Positions 1-7,041 of a DNA stretch of 30,662 bases are shown here, piece by piece. The translations under genes and the position numbers were made by a program. The DNA comes from a virus. How positions within the stretch are numbered: the stretch's first letter is position 1; each line of letters opens with the position of its first letter. The DNA lies in the IMG/VR virus record IMGVR_UViG_3300044971_000362, positions 1 through 30,662 of that record; one strand, given 5' to 3'. Under the pieces are notes generated by a model. It was not told the origin of the DNA. It searched no databases and worked only from the letters and a program-made list of their open reading frames with translations.

Positions 1-146
1 AATAGCCTCTCCACTTTTTCCCGTGATTGATTTGAATAGATGTAGGATTTCCTGCTCCGCCATCAAAGATTTCTGGGTATATTGTTGTAAGTCTTTTGAT
101 GTATTGATAAAAAAAAACAGGCAACCGAAATTTACCCTCATATTAG
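1..146. repeat. Left copy of the 146-bp terminal overlap (circular closure)
   Basis: Identical to 30517-30662 except for G at 127 versus A at 30643. The sequence beyond each copy joins into one uninterrupted gene, so this is the overlap of a circular assembly, or a short terminal redundancy, rather than two biological repeats. The true circular length would be about 30,516 bp. Confidence 0.95.
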
Positions 147-630
147 TTTTAAGAAATACACTATCATCTTCTTTGCCTGTATATGTTTGTATCTCATAAT
201 AGTTTTTATCTTTCTTTACAATGGGTCTATAAAGGATTGACATTATCTTTGTCCAATTCTTATCTATTGAAATTGTATCATGCTTACTAATATCTAAGTA
301 TGCACCATAACTAATCTCAGCAAGGTTAGGTTCAAATCCATATTCCACATTATCAATTGTAATAAATCTTTCTAATTCAAAATCTGCTTTACCTATAAAT
401 CCAATTAAGTCTTGTTGAATTATTTTTAGTTTGTCCATAGGTATTTGTGTAATCATAGAAGGTTTGATACCACATAAGATATCTAACGCAATAATAAAAG
501 ACTTATCATCTTCCTCTGCTTCAACATCTTCTTTATACATCTCTATTGTCTTTCTATACTTAAGATATGTTTCTAAAGTAATCTCATCCCAGCTTTGTGG
601 TATTGTAACTTTAACTAATTGTTCACTCAT
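1..630 (-). CDS. Tail-chaperone-like protein, zero frame (5' 210 codons; the gene continues across the join)
   Basis: The reading frame opens at ATG 630-628 (MSEQLVKVTI) and stays open to base 1. Across the circular join it continues at 30516 and stops at TAA 30483-30481, giving 221 aa. It is acidic to mixed in composition, with LDILCGI near residue 55 and ILYRPIVKK near residue 135, followed by a hydrophobic GCLFFF stretch. Codons 172-174 are TTT TTT TTT, a nine-T run. A second open frame starts here and runs on in the -1 frame. I recall this layout (short protein plus -1 extension) from tail-assembly chaperone pairs such as lambda G/GT, and similar proteins occur in Bacteroidota siphophages. 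The position next to terminase and head genes, far from the tape measure, is unusual for a chaperone. Function is inferred; the two overlapping frames are seen. Confidence 0.7.
   Translation of the reverse strand, partial: MSEQLVKVTIPQSWDEITLETYLKYRKTIEMYKEDVEAEEDDKSFIIALDILCGIKPSMITQIPMDKLKIIQQDLIGFIGKADFELERFITIDNVEYGFEPNLAEISYGAYLDISKHDTISIDKNWTKIMSILYRPIVKKDKNYYEIQTYTGKEDDSVFLKTNMRVNFGCLFFFINTSKDLQQYTQKSLMAEQEILHLFKSITGKSGEAI
109..117 (-). promoter_or_regulatory. T9 slippery run, candidate -1 ribosomal frameshift site
   Basis: On the minus strand codons 172-174 of the gene starting at 630 are TTT TTT TTT, followed by A. Slipping back one base after codon 174 gives TAT and enters an 87-codon open frame ending at 30362. 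The run fits the X XXY YYZ rule. The same run appears as 30625-30633 in the right copy. A tenth T in the real genome would fuse the frames outright, so a homopolymer miscall is the competing explanation. Confidence 0.65.
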
Positions 631-631
631 A

Positions 632-841
632 TTATATGTTTATTGTTGTTGGTAAATTATTTTGACAATGTATTAATGCAAACTCTAATTGCTTAACTCT
701 TGATTCTGCTACATCTCTTTGTGTTTGTAATATCATTGCCCATTGTTTAAAGTATTCTACATTGTTTTCTAATCCATCAATGTATTCTTGTAGTTCTTGT
801 CTTTCTATATTATCTAACTGAGATTGCATACTTGCCGGCAT
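632..841 (-). CDS. Small coiled-coil protein following the large terminase
   Basis: This is a 69-aa product rich in Gln, Glu and Leu. The segment from about residue 8 to 55 is predicted by eye to be one long helix or coiled coil, with no membrane segment or signal peptide. Its start overlaps the end of the large terminase by 32 nt, and its stop lies 1 nt before the ATG of the chaperone-like gene, so it sits inside a packed operon. A second in-frame ATG at 829 would give 65 aa and may be the true start. I do not recognise the family. The position between terminase and head/tail genes suggests a structural or packaging role, but that is a guess. Confidence 0.65.
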   Translation of the reverse strand: MPASMQSQLDNIERQELQEYIDGLENNVEYFKQWAMILQTQRDVAESRVKQLEFALIHCQNNLPTTINI

Positions 842-1982
842 TAATTTGTTTCTGTGTCAGTTTCATCATCACAGCATAACGCAATGCGTCTATGAGATGA
901 TTGAACGCATCTATTGGTTTATCTATTGTATTTCCTTCTTTATCAGTTTGCCACTCATAAGAATACAATTCATTTATTAAGTTTGTCGAATCCTTAGTTG
1001 CAATCAAATCCCAATTCATCATTTGCTTTATACCAAACGAAATACTATCAGGCCCTTTCTTTACTGCTTTAATATTAAATCCCATTCTATACAACTCCTC
1101 GTTTAATCTGGGTTCCGCACTATCTGCAAATATCTCAATCTTACCGATACCCATTCTATTTAGTTTATCTGCTATATCATTTGTAGTTAATCCTTTCTCA
1201 TACAACATTTCTTTGATGTATAACTTATCACCTCTCCTATATAATTTTATAACTGCTGTCTCATCATTTACAAATCCATAGTCAATTGAGTAGCATAGCA
1301 ATTCGTTTTCATCTATGTCATCTGCTTCGCATGTATCGAATTGGAATATCTGTTTATCGTTGCCGGCAAACTCTCCTAGTCCATATATCCTATAATACTT
1401 TTCACTACGATTTTGTAGTGCTTCTATTGCTTTAACCTGGTCTTTAGAAAGGTATGGATTGTTCTTATATGTGGTATGAAATAAAGTCACATCATCTTCC
1501 GTTCTATTTTTGTATAACCAATGTGTAGGGCCAAAGCTAGGATTGTAAGAATAGATAATCTTTTCAGTTGTTCTAATACCTAATTGGAATGCATCATCCT
1601 CTGATAATTCCTGTGCTTCATCTACCCATAGTATTTGTCTACGACTTCCTCGCACTTTATCTGATATGTCAACTGAAAAGAATTCAATTGTGCTACCATT
1701 GTCAAACTCATATATTCTATCGGTTGCATTCCATCTTATATCTTGCCATATGTTTAATCCTTGCATTATCTCTATAAAGTCTTTCATTGCAGATTTCTTT
1801 AAAGAGGGCAATGTCTTTCTAATAATGGATATATCTTTTCTTTCGTTTAATGCAATCACTATCAGATATTGTACAAGTGCGTATGACTTACCACTACGGG
1901 TTGCACCGCAATGATGTTGTATCCTTGTATTGCACTCCCATGCATTCTCTAAAGTAATCGTTGAATTAATTTCCAAGTTCAT
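810..1982 (-). CDS. terL: Terminase large subunit (ATPase/nuclease packaging motor)
   Basis: The 390-aa protein has the two-domain layout of PBSX/Terminase_3-type large terminases. Near residue 27 there is a Walker A motif GATRSGKS, and near residue 115 a Walker B segment ILWVDEAQ followed by a coupling-motif-like SYNP near residue 146. The C-terminal half has the RNase H-like nuclease signature: SIDYGF near residue 230 with the first acidic residue, IFADSAEP near residue 285, and FNHLIDALRYA near residue 360 supplying the last acidic positions. It packages DNA into the prohead through the portal. Length is slightly short but within family range. The gene overlaps the small terminase by 17 nt and the following coiled-coil gene by 32 nt. 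The assignment is firm from motifs. Confidence 0.95.
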   Translation of the reverse strand: MNLEINSTITLENAWECNTRIQHHCGATRSGKSYALVQYLIVIALNERKDISIIRKTLPSLKKSAMKDFIEIMQGLNIWQDIRWNATDRIYEFDNGSTIEFFSVDISDKVRGSRRQILWVDEAQELSEDDAFQLGIRTTEKIIYSYNPSFGPTHWLYKNRTEDDVTLFHTTYKNNPYLSKDQVKAIEALQNRSEKYYRIYGLGEFAGNDKQIFQFDTCEADDIDENELLCYSIDYGFVNDETAVIKLYRRGDKLYIKEMLYEKGLTTNDIADKLNRMGIGKIEIFADSAEPRLNEELYRMGFNIKAVKKGPDSISFGIKQMMNWDLIATKDSTNLINELYSYEWQTDKEGNTIDKPIDAFNHLIDALRYAVMMKLTQKQINAGKYAISVR

Positions 1983-2283
1983 CTTTACTACCTGTTCTAT
2001 TTATGTTGATACTGATTTGTTGTATCTTAGCATTGACTTCCATACTACCTTGTATATCAATACTTCTTAACTTGGGTAATGAATACTCCATGAGTTTCAT
2101 AGCAAGTTCCATTGCCTTCTCTGGATTAGTCTTTTTTATTTCAGCTAAGTCAGTTTGTATTGTATCTAATGTATTGTTAACTGCACGTGCGATATTCAAC
2201 CTCATCATTTCAGTTGTGCGATTTAACGCTCCCGTGGGTCTCCCTGCTTTATTTATTCTTGTATCCCCTTTGACAAATGGCAT
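1966..2283 (-). CDS. terS: Terminase small subunit-like DNA-recognition protein
   Basis: The 105-aa protein begins with a basic segment containing GRPTGALNRTT, which matches the G-R-P-x-G-x-x-N-x-T-T pattern I associate with small terminase or DNA-binding proteins of Bacteroidota phages. A helical region follows (residues 25-75) with NPEKAMELAMKLMEYSLPKL, then a polar tail. It lies immediately before, and overlaps, the large terminase, the canonical place for terS. In that role it would recognise the packaging site and load the large subunit. A spacer of 36 bp separates it from the upstream acetyltransferase. Assignment rests on position plus the N-terminal motif. Confidence 0.8.
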   Translation of the reverse strand: MPFVKGDTRINKAGRPTGALNRTTEMMRLNIARAVNNTLDTIQTDLAEIKKTNPEKAMELAMKLMEYSLPKLRSIDIQGSMEVNAKIQQISININRTGSKDELGN

Positions 2284-2319
2284 TGTATAATATTGTTGTT
2301 TAGTATATTTATAACAATC

Positions 2320-2844
2320 TTAATTTATGTTTGTAGTATACCATTCTTTTAATGCTTCTATATTATCTGAACATAGCATTGGTGCGATATCATTTATAAT
2401 TGTATCATCCATATTCCACCATTGTAGTTTTAATAAAAAATCTATATCATCATCACTAAACCTTTTTCTTTTACTATTGCCCGGATTACCAACAAATATA
2501 CTATATGGAGCAACATCTTTTGCTACAACAGTATTAGCACCAATCACTGCTCCATCTCCTATCTTTATACCACTCATAAGGATTGCATCCATTCCTATCC
2601 ACACATCATTACCAATTATAATATCTCCCTTAGTTGATGGATGTCCTTCTCCTTTAAAATGATTGAATGTATTATTATGAATGTGTCCGAATGGATATGT
2701 AGTAATCCAATCTATTCTATGATTAGAACCTAAATATGCTTTAACTCCATCTGCTATTGAACAAAAGTTTCCTATTTCTATTTCTGCACCATGTAATTTG
2801 ATTTCAATCTTATCATGTCCGTATGTCCACTTTCCTACTTTCAT
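2320..2844 (-). CDS. Hexapeptide-repeat acetyltransferase (CatB/Vat-like)
   Basis: The 174-aa product has left-handed beta-helix signatures throughout: IEIGNFCSIADGV (about residues 21-33), GDIIIGNDVWIGMDAIL (about 73-89) and IKIGDGAVIGANTVVAKDV (about 94-112). It then has FVGNPGNSKRKRF near residue 117-129, the usual xenobiotic/sugar acetyltransferase signature, and a helical C-terminus. The conserved catalytic His is likely the H in the loop containing TTYPFGH. Such enzymes transfer acetyl from acetyl-CoA to a sugar or antibiotic hydroxyl. In this context, downstream of two glycosyltransferase-like genes and a methyltransferase, acetylation of a glycan is likelier than drug resistance. It is the last gene of the glycan cassette and precedes terS. 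Confidence 0.88.
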   Translation of the reverse strand: MKVGKWTYGHDKIEIKLHGAEIEIGNFCSIADGVKAYLGSNHRIDWITTYPFGHIHNNTFNHFKGEGHPSTKGDIIIGNDVWIGMDAILMSGIKIGDGAVIGANTVVAKDVAPYSIFVGNPGNSKRKRFSDDDIDFLLKLQWWNMDDTIINDIAPMLCSDNIEALKEWYTTNIN

Positions 2845-2845
2845 A

Positions 2846-3019
2846 TTATTTAATTAATTCATAACCGTACATCTTAACTTTGTTTCCCTCACTATCTAAG
2901 ATTAATAGGATTCCACCATACTCATCTCCATTGTGTATAATCTGCTTATCTTTAATCCAGTTCCAATCGAATCTAAAGTAAACATATTGGTAGTCTATAT
3001 TGTGATGGTTAGTCTTCAT
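2846..3019 (-). CDS. Small protein of unknown function, 57 aa
   Basis: An ATG at 3019-3017, inside the end of the preceding zinc-ribbon gene (11-nt overlap), opens a frame of 57 codons ending at TAA 2848-2846. Two bases later the acetyltransferase ATG begins. The product contains aromatic segments (YQYVYFRFDWNWI) and a beta-rich half with GGILLILDSEGNKV, suggesting a small folded beta protein. There is no signal peptide or Cys pair. The snug fit between two genes, with overlap at one side and 1 nt at the other, supports it as a real gene. I do not recognise the family. Confidence 0.7.
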   Translation of the reverse strand: MKTNHHNIDYQYVYFRFDWNWIKDKQIIHNGDEYGGILLILDSEGNKVKMYGYELIK

Positions 3020-3455
3020 AGTAGCCCCTGGTGTCCGGGAATTCTGTTCTAATCATATTTCTACTCTTTCCATTTGGGTTATTTTCTTTCTTTGCTTCTG
3101 GTGACCTTCGGTCTAAAATCCAGGTCATTATGCCATTCTCTTCTATCTCTTTTAATTTTTTATCATAGTGTGCAGTCATAATACTTCTATCACCTGTCTT
3201 TTCAAATTCAATCCAAGCTTTCCTTAATTCTTTTCTTATACCACAAAATCTTGCAAACGCTTCATTAGTATAATTGTCAAATGGGTATTGTTCTTTCTTT
3301 GGAGTTTTTGCTCTCTTCTTTGCTTCAATTATCTTTTGTGCAGCATTAACACACTTTGTACATTTCCATATAGGTTTAAGTGTAAAGAATGATGCATTAC
3401 ATTCTTTGCATGTTCTTTGTTCTCCTACTTTACGATTGAATGGTTTCTTAAACAT
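3009..3455 (-). CDS. Zinc-ribbon protein of unknown function
   Basis: The 148-aa basic protein has two CxxC pairs near the N-terminus (CKEC near residue 16 and CTKC near residue 32), spaced like a small zinc ribbon. A Lys/Arg-rich stretch and a helical middle follow (residues 60-110), ending with DTRGYYED. I recall similar Cys-pair proteins with this C-terminal flavour in Bacteroidota phages, without known function. Nucleic-acid binding is plausible from the ribbon and charge. It starts on the last base of the glycosyltransferase stop codon (1-nt overlap), so it is translationally coupled to the glycan cassette, yet it does not look like a sugar enzyme. Confidence 0.7.
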   Translation of the reverse strand: MFKKPFNRKVGEQRTCKECNASFFTLKPIWKCTKCVNAAQKIIEAKKRAKTPKKEQYPFDNYTNEAFARFCGIRKELRKAWIEFEKTGDRSIMTAHYDKKLKEIEENGIMTWILDRRSPEAKKENNPNGKSRNMIRTEFPDTRGYYED

Positions 3456-4078
3456 TACTGATTATTTAATAGTTTATGCCATTCCTTTGTATCGTTATCT
3501 CTTACTTCTCTTACATCCATTCTGTCAGATGATGTAGACATTTTAGTTTTTATATTCATTCCTATTAATTGAAATATGTTTTGGTTAGTTCCATGTATCC
3601 AATTATCTCCATACCATATCTTTAATCTTTCTGGTATTGGTTTCCATATATTCTTATTAAATGCAAATAGACAACCCCATCCTCCTGCATTGGTTTTATT
3701 ATCATACATTTCAATTGCAACTTCTATTTTATCTTCGGTATAGTTTTGAGAATGTGAACCTATAAACCCAGCATCTAATAAGTTTAATGCTTGAGACATA
3801 TAGTAAAAGTATTCATTTGGGTTAAACAAAATGTCGTCATTACAAATAGTTACATAGTCATACTTTGCAATACTAACTCCTTTGTTCCATGCTGCATTAA
3901 CATATGTGTTAGTCTCTTCTTTTATATGTACTAACTTATCCATTACTATATCTTTTGTTGGTGCATTATCAATTAAAATAATTTCACCTACCATTTCACA
4001 ATTAGATAACTCTTCTAATAAAGGTGTAGTATATTCCGATGCCCATATCGTTGGGATTATTACAGAGAATTTTTCCAT
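3455..4078 (-). CDS. Family 2-like glycosyltransferase (GT-A fold)
   Basis: The 207-aa protein opens with the GT2-type strand FSVIIPTIWAS, followed by GEIILIDNAP near residue 32 and NAAWNKGVSIAKYDYV near residue 62. YVTICNDDILF near residue 75 provides the metal-binding acidic pair in the usual DxD position (here NDD). NAGGWGCLFAFNKNIW near residue 130 and WYGDNWI near residue 155 match the acceptor side of this fold. It would transfer a sugar from a nucleotide donor. It overlaps the upstream methyltransferase by 19 nt. Small GT2 enzymes of this type are frequent in phages and may glycosylate virion proteins or alter host surface glycans; which applies here cannot be read from sequence. Confidence 0.85.
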   Translation of the reverse strand: MEKFSVIIPTIWASEYTTPLLEELSNCEMVGEIILIDNAPTKDIVMDKLVHIKEETNTYVNAAWNKGVSIAKYDYVTICNDDILFNPNEYFYYMSQALNLLDAGFIGSHSQNYTEDKIEVAIEMYDNKTNAGGWGCLFAFNKNIWKPIPERLKIWYGDNWIHGTNQNIFQLIGMNIKTKMSTSSDRMDVREVRDNDTKEWHKLLNNQ

Positions 4079-4653
4079 TGGTCTATTGATTTAATGTTTA
4101 ATAATTCATGTTTAAGTAATTCATAGTTTTCCCAAGTTAAATCAATTGGATTTTCAAAACCTATATTGTCAGCATTAAGTCTAATACATCCAATTCCCCA
4201 GTCTGTATCTATTGTTGATACATCTAATCCATCTTTTGCTTTGATGTCAACAATGGACTTCCAAACGTCTCCTGTCCACTCTTTACCATTGTCTTCAATA
4301 CTTGTTTGATATTCTGCAGTTGGTAAACAATCATGCACTAATATAGTTCCATTATCTGAAAGGTGTTTAAGTGAATTAAGAATATCTGCAAGTGATTGTT
4401 CTCTTGTATGTAATCCATCAATAAAGATTATATCATACTTAACATTATCCTCTAATGATTTGAAAAACATATCTGATGTTAATTCTACAATTCCTTTATT
4501 TAATAAGTCTGTAATTGCAAATGGTTCTATACCTGTTTTATTTTTAATCACAATCTTGTCGTAATTAGAATGTGGAAATTGTACTCCTATCTCTAAATAA
4601 GAATTGTAGTTGTATCTTTCAATAAGATAATTGATAATGTCTGTTCTAAGCAT
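4060..4653 (-). CDS. SAM-dependent methyltransferase (Methyltransf_24-like)
   Basis: The 197-aa protein shows the class I methyltransferase pattern. YLEIGVQ near residue 19 corresponds to motif I, and KYDIIFIDGLHTREQ near residue 73 is the hallmark acidic-loop motif of the Methyltransf_24/cephalosporin-hydroxylase-like group. NGTILVHDCLPT near residue 100 is the following strand and loop. SAM would bind the glycine-poor N-terminal loop. It overlaps both neighbours (8 nt with the upstream 217-aa gene, 19 nt with the glycosyltransferase), so the three are almost certainly co-translated. In such cassettes the substrate is usually a sugar hydroxyl; that is inference. Confidence 0.83.
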   Translation of the reverse strand: MLRTDIINYLIERYNYNSYLEIGVQFPHSNYDKIVIKNKTGIEPFAITDLLNKGIVELTSDMFFKSLEDNVKYDIIFIDGLHTREQSLADILNSLKHLSDNGTILVHDCLPTAEYQTSIEDNGKEWTGDVWKSIVDIKAKDGLDVSTIDTDWGIGCIRLNADNIGFENPIDLTWENYELLKHELLNIKSIDQWKNSL

Positions 4654-5299
4654 GTCTTGTTAATTTATATAATGTATTCATTTCTCTTGTCACAAATCTT
4701 TGGTCTAATATCTTTACATTCTCTTTTCCAACTCTATCTATTGTTGGTTGATATAGATTATGTAATGCTATTGCAATTCCTTTATGTGGTCTTAATTCTG
4801 CATCTTCAATACTTTCAATAATACTTCTAGTCCACTTATACGGAAATCCAAAGAATGTATCATTTACTAATGGTAGAGTTTCATGTGCAGGCTCTCTCCA
4901 TAAAAAGTTTACTTTGTCAAAATCCCAATCGTATGTTGTAAATGGATTGTTTAAAAACTTCTGGTCAAATCTAGCTCTTATAACATAATCAAAGTCCCAC
5001 TCTAATACTTCATTTAATCCAGCAATCACATTAACTGCCTGAACTGTTTGACCATTTGGAATATATTGATTATGTTCATCTATAAACTTTGCTTCTGTAA
5101 AGTTATTATACCTTTCCAATATATCATTACTCTTAATGGTTTGGTATGTATAAATGAAAGTAAATACATCATGACCTTGTTTGACAAGATAGTCAATTAC
5201 GTTTTCATTAAACGAATCAACTGCATCTTCATAATTTCTATAACGATACTTACTTCCATCTTCATAGGATACTCCTGCGATACTAATTGCAATTCTCAT
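4646..5299 (-). CDS. Putative glycosyltransferase-like protein
   Basis: The 217-aa protein starts with MRIAISIAGVSY, a Rossmann-like first strand, and carries YVIRARFDQKF near residue 105 and DFDKVNFLWRE near residue 127. The R-x-R-x-D arrangement resembles the nucleotide-sugar site of small glycosyltransferases found in capsule and phage clusters. The remainder (NDTFFGFPYKW, residues 145-155) is aromatic-rich like an acceptor pocket. No metal-binding DxD is obvious. It is the first gene of the overlapping glycan cassette, 8 nt downstream of the sigma-factor gene, and its end overlaps the methyltransferase. Assignment is by pattern and context, so moderate confidence. Confidence 0.6.
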   Translation of the reverse strand: MRIAISIAGVSYEDGSKYRYRNYEDAVDSFNENVIDYLVKQGHDVFTFIYTYQTIKSNDILERYNNFTEAKFIDEHNQYIPNGQTVQAVNVIAGLNEVLEWDFDYVIRARFDQKFLNNPFTTYDWDFDKVNFLWREPAHETLPLVNDTFFGFPYKWTRSIIESIEDAELRPHKGIAIALHNLYQPTIDRVGKENVKILDQRFVTREMNTLYKLTRHA

Positions 5300-5307
5300 A
5301 TAACTTT

Positions 5308-5835
5308 TTATTTTAGTGGGTTGTCTATTATTTCTTTTAGATAATTTTTAATACGCTTGACTGATAAAAATACTGTGCTCTTGGAAACTTTTAATCTTTT
5401 GGCTAAATCATTTAATGAATCATCACTTTCAAAATAGTAAGTGAATATCATTGCATCTGCCCATAGTGCTGTATCTTTTAGTTTATTAACTTCTAATTTG
5501 ATATTTTCATATGCAATCATTATTTCAATATCAATAGTATCATCATATTCCTCATCACTTACATTATCATCAAAGAATTCAGTTGCAACTACTTTCTTAC
5601 TTCTATTCTTTGAATTTATAAATCTAGACTTAATAAATCTGTGACAGTAAAGTAAATTAAAACTATTATTATAAAATAGTTTCTCATTGCGTTTCTCTAA
5701 CAGGTATACGAATAGGGATTGGACAAGGTCTTCGGCATCTGCTTTATTCTTTGTCATATTAATAGCTACTCTAAATAACCAATCATAAGATTCATTAAAA
5801 AGTCTATTAAGTCTTTTATCAAATTCATTATCCAT
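5308..5835 (-). CDS. ECF-type RNA polymerase sigma factor
   Basis: The 175-aa protein has a sigma region 2-like N-terminal half (SYDWLFRVAINMTKNKADAEDLVQSLFVYLLEK split over residues 16-48), with the A-D-A-E-D-L-V-Q segment typical of ECF region 2. A region 4-like helix-turn-helix follows at about residues 132-170 (SLNDLAKRLKVSKSTVFLSVKRIKNYLK). The acidic linker between them (residues 85-105) is long. It would replace or supplement the host sigma on core RNA polymerase and direct transcription of phage genes. It lies ahead of the glycan, packaging and head genes, a place suited to a middle-to-late switch. It overlaps the preceding 70-aa gene by 8 nt. Target promoters are not proven; see the TTTGTTAAATA elements. 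Confidence 0.85.
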   Translation of the reverse strand: MDNEFDKRLNRLFNESYDWLFRVAINMTKNKADAEDLVQSLFVYLLEKRNEKLFYNNSFNLLYCHRFIKSRFINSKNRSKKVVATEFFDDNVSDEEYDDTIDIEIMIAYENIKLEVNKLKDTALWADAMIFTYYFESDDSLNDLAKRLKVSKSTVFLSVKRIKNYLKEIIDNPLK

Positions 5836-6040
5836 TCGTAGATATAAATTCTCTTAAATCATTAATTGCATCATTCCATCTTCTTGGATTACAAGTACAT
5901 GGAGGTGGTACGTTACCACCATTTAACTTATTGTATGCATTCCAAATTGGATGTACTTGTGCTGGGTCTATATAATCTTTAATAGTTTGAACTAAAGTTT
6001 TTAAATCATTGTATTCTTGCTCTGTGAAATTACCTATCAT
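5828..6040 (-). CDS. Small conserved phage protein with CxC motif, unknown function
   Basis: The 70-aa protein contains VHPIWNAYNKLNGGNVPPP followed by CTCNPRRWNDAINDLREF. I recall the pattern of a short helical N-terminus, a Pro-rich turn, CxC and a P-R-x-W helix from many Bacteroidota phage genomes, always without known function. The Cys pair alone is not enough for a zinc site unless the protein dimerises. It sits 3 nt after the preceding gene and overlaps the sigma-factor start by 8 nt, so it may be co-translated with the sigma factor and could be a partner of it; that is speculation. Confidence 0.72.
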   Translation of the reverse strand: MIGNFTEQEYNDLKTLVQTIKDYIDPAQVHPIWNAYNKLNGGNVPPPCTCNPRRWNDAINDLREFISTNG

Positions 6041-6043
6041 AAA

Positions 6044-6337
6044 TTATCTATTTAAATCTGATTGTTTGATTGGTTGGTCTTTAACCAATAAATGTTCTAG
6101 TTGAGGGTATAAAGGATTTTGTTCACCAATTACTATACCTAATGATGCCATCAATAAAAGTATTTCTTCTGTTTTACTTACTTTACTAAAGTCAACAAGA
6201 TAATACTTTTGTTCTTTCTTTAAGTTTAATTTAGGAAGTTGTAATTGAGTTGGTGTTCCTTTCTGATAAATCTTATCCATTTCTTCTTTAGATAATTCAG
6301 TTTGTTCTTTTGGGGGTTGTGCGTAATGTATTGGCAT
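6044..6337 (-). CDS. Hypothetical protein, 97 aa
   Basis: The product starts MPIHYAQPPKEQTELSKEE and has a charged, Pro- and Lys-rich first half followed by a hydrophobic helix-like stretch (EEILLLMASLGIVIG, residues 57-71) and a polar tail. The hydrophobic stretch is too short and too acidic at one end for a confident membrane segment. No known motif is seen. It lies in a run of small genes between the HNH gene and the sigma factor, 7 nt after the preceding stop, and its codon usage and spacing match its neighbours. Confidence 0.65.
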   Translation of the reverse strand: MPIHYAQPPKEQTELSKEEMDKIYQKGTPTQLQLPKLNLKKEQKYYLVDFSKVSKTEEILLLMASLGIVIGEQNPLYPQLEHLLVKDQPIKQSDLNR

Positions 6338-6344
6338 ATTTTAT

Positions 6345-6530
6345 TTAATTTAGTTTTATTCTTTTATAGCAATTTCCTAATTCGTTAAGTTTGGTCTGGC
6401 GTCTGCTACACCCACAATCTTCAAAACCCATCCAGTTTGCAATACGGGTCGATATGTGCTTGCCTAATCCAAAAGTTGAGTAATGTATCAATCTCTCAAC
6501 AAAGTCTCCTATACACAGTCTTATTTTCAT
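6345..6530 (-). CDS. Small CGC-motif phage protein, unknown function
   Basis: The 61-aa basic protein has an amphipathic helix (residues 8-34, with FGLGKHISTRIANWMGF) followed by EDCGCSRRQTKLNELGN. I recall the D-C-G-C-x-x-R-Q-x-x-L-N pattern from small proteins of Bacteroidota phages, including crAss-like ones, where it is conserved but uncharacterised. The amphipathic helix could be membrane-associated. It begins 5 nt after the HNH gene and is followed 7 nt later by the 97-aa gene. Confidence 0.7.
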   Translation of the reverse strand: MKIRLCIGDFVERLIHYSTFGLGKHISTRIANWMGFEDCGCSRRQTKLNELGNCYKRIKLN

Positions 6531-6535
6531 TTTAA

Positions 6536-6898
6536 TTAATTTCTATATTGTGGGTGTTTTGGATTTGCTGCACCATATAATACTCCTGCTTCAATTCCGT
6601 ATTTCATATTATCTAATTGGTCTACAAGTTGTAAGTTATCCAATGTATTGTTATGTTTGTCATGGTCTATGTGATGACATTGTAATCCATCTTTTATAAT
6701 TCCGTTGTGGCATTCATATACGAAACGATGTACTAAATACATTTTAGGAAAACCATTATGTATACAAAATTGTTGATATCCTCTAGTGTGAGGAACTTTA
6801 CTGATTTGCTTAACCTTATTAAACTTAAGAGAATAAATGTTACCATCTTTGTCAGATGCGTAAGTTGTAAATACTGGGTGTGATTTTAATTTTATCAT
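6536..6898 (-). CDS. HNH homing endonuclease-like protein
   Basis: The 120-aa protein has an N-terminal NUMOD4-like beta region (residues 5-50; TYASDKDGNIYSL) and a clear HNH_3 core at about residues 73-100 containing CHHIDHDKHNNTLDNL. The tandem His, the central His/Asp and the N-x-x-x-x-N-L pattern are intact, so metal-dependent DNA nicking or cleavage is expected. Free-standing HNH genes of this type spread by homing; some also help packaging when next to terminase, but this one is far from it. It is the first gene downstream of the promoter at 6916-6947, with a leader of only about 10 nt. Confidence 0.88.
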   Translation of the reverse strand: MIKLKSHPVFTTYASDKDGNIYSLKFNKVKQISKVPHTRGYQQFCIHNGFPKMYLVHRFVYECHNGIIKDGLQCHHIDHDKHNNTLDNLQLVDQLDNMKYGIEAGVLYGAANPKHPQYRN

Positions 6899-6915
6899 TT
6901 GCTATTTTTATATAT

Positions 6916-6947
6916 GTAATATAAGATTATTTTCTGATATCACCAAA
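6916..6947 (-). promoter_or_regulatory. Bacteroidota-type promoter driving the 6898 operon
   Basis: On the minus strand TTTGGT lies at 6947-6942, and 20 nt after the TTTG comes TATATTAC (6923-6916), followed by ATATAT. The -33 TTTG agrees with the Bacteroidota consensus and the spacing is right; the -7 box differs from TAnnTTTG. The promoter at 8621-8652 has the same two boxes and the same 20-nt spacer. Transcription would start near 6909. Confidence 0.7.
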
Positions 6948-7004
6948 TATAAATATCAATTTCAAATCCATTACCCGAGTTTTAAGTAAATTATTTTGAA
7001 GCAT

Positions 7005-7041
7005 AAAAAAACCCAGCACGAATAGCAATAAACGGCTGGGT
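7005..7041 (-). terminator. Intrinsic terminator after the NUMOD4/HNH gene and candidate RNA
   Basis: On the minus strand ACCCAGC (7041-7035) pairs with GCTGGGT (7017-7011), with two further C-G pairs possible inside the loop. Six T residues (7010-7005) follow, then ATGC. The T-tract is present only in the minus orientation. Confidence 0.88.

Noticed and set aside
109-117. Frameshifted pseudogene through a homopolymer error
   Set aside because: Not excluded, but the zero frame continues for 47 sensible codons after the run, which a simple error would not predict, so dual coding is preferred.
2320-2844. Antibiotic resistance (chloramphenicol/streptogramin acetyltransferase) gene
   Set aside because: The fold is shared, but the gene sits in a glycan-enzyme cassette and has no resistance-specific context; sugar acetylation is likelier.
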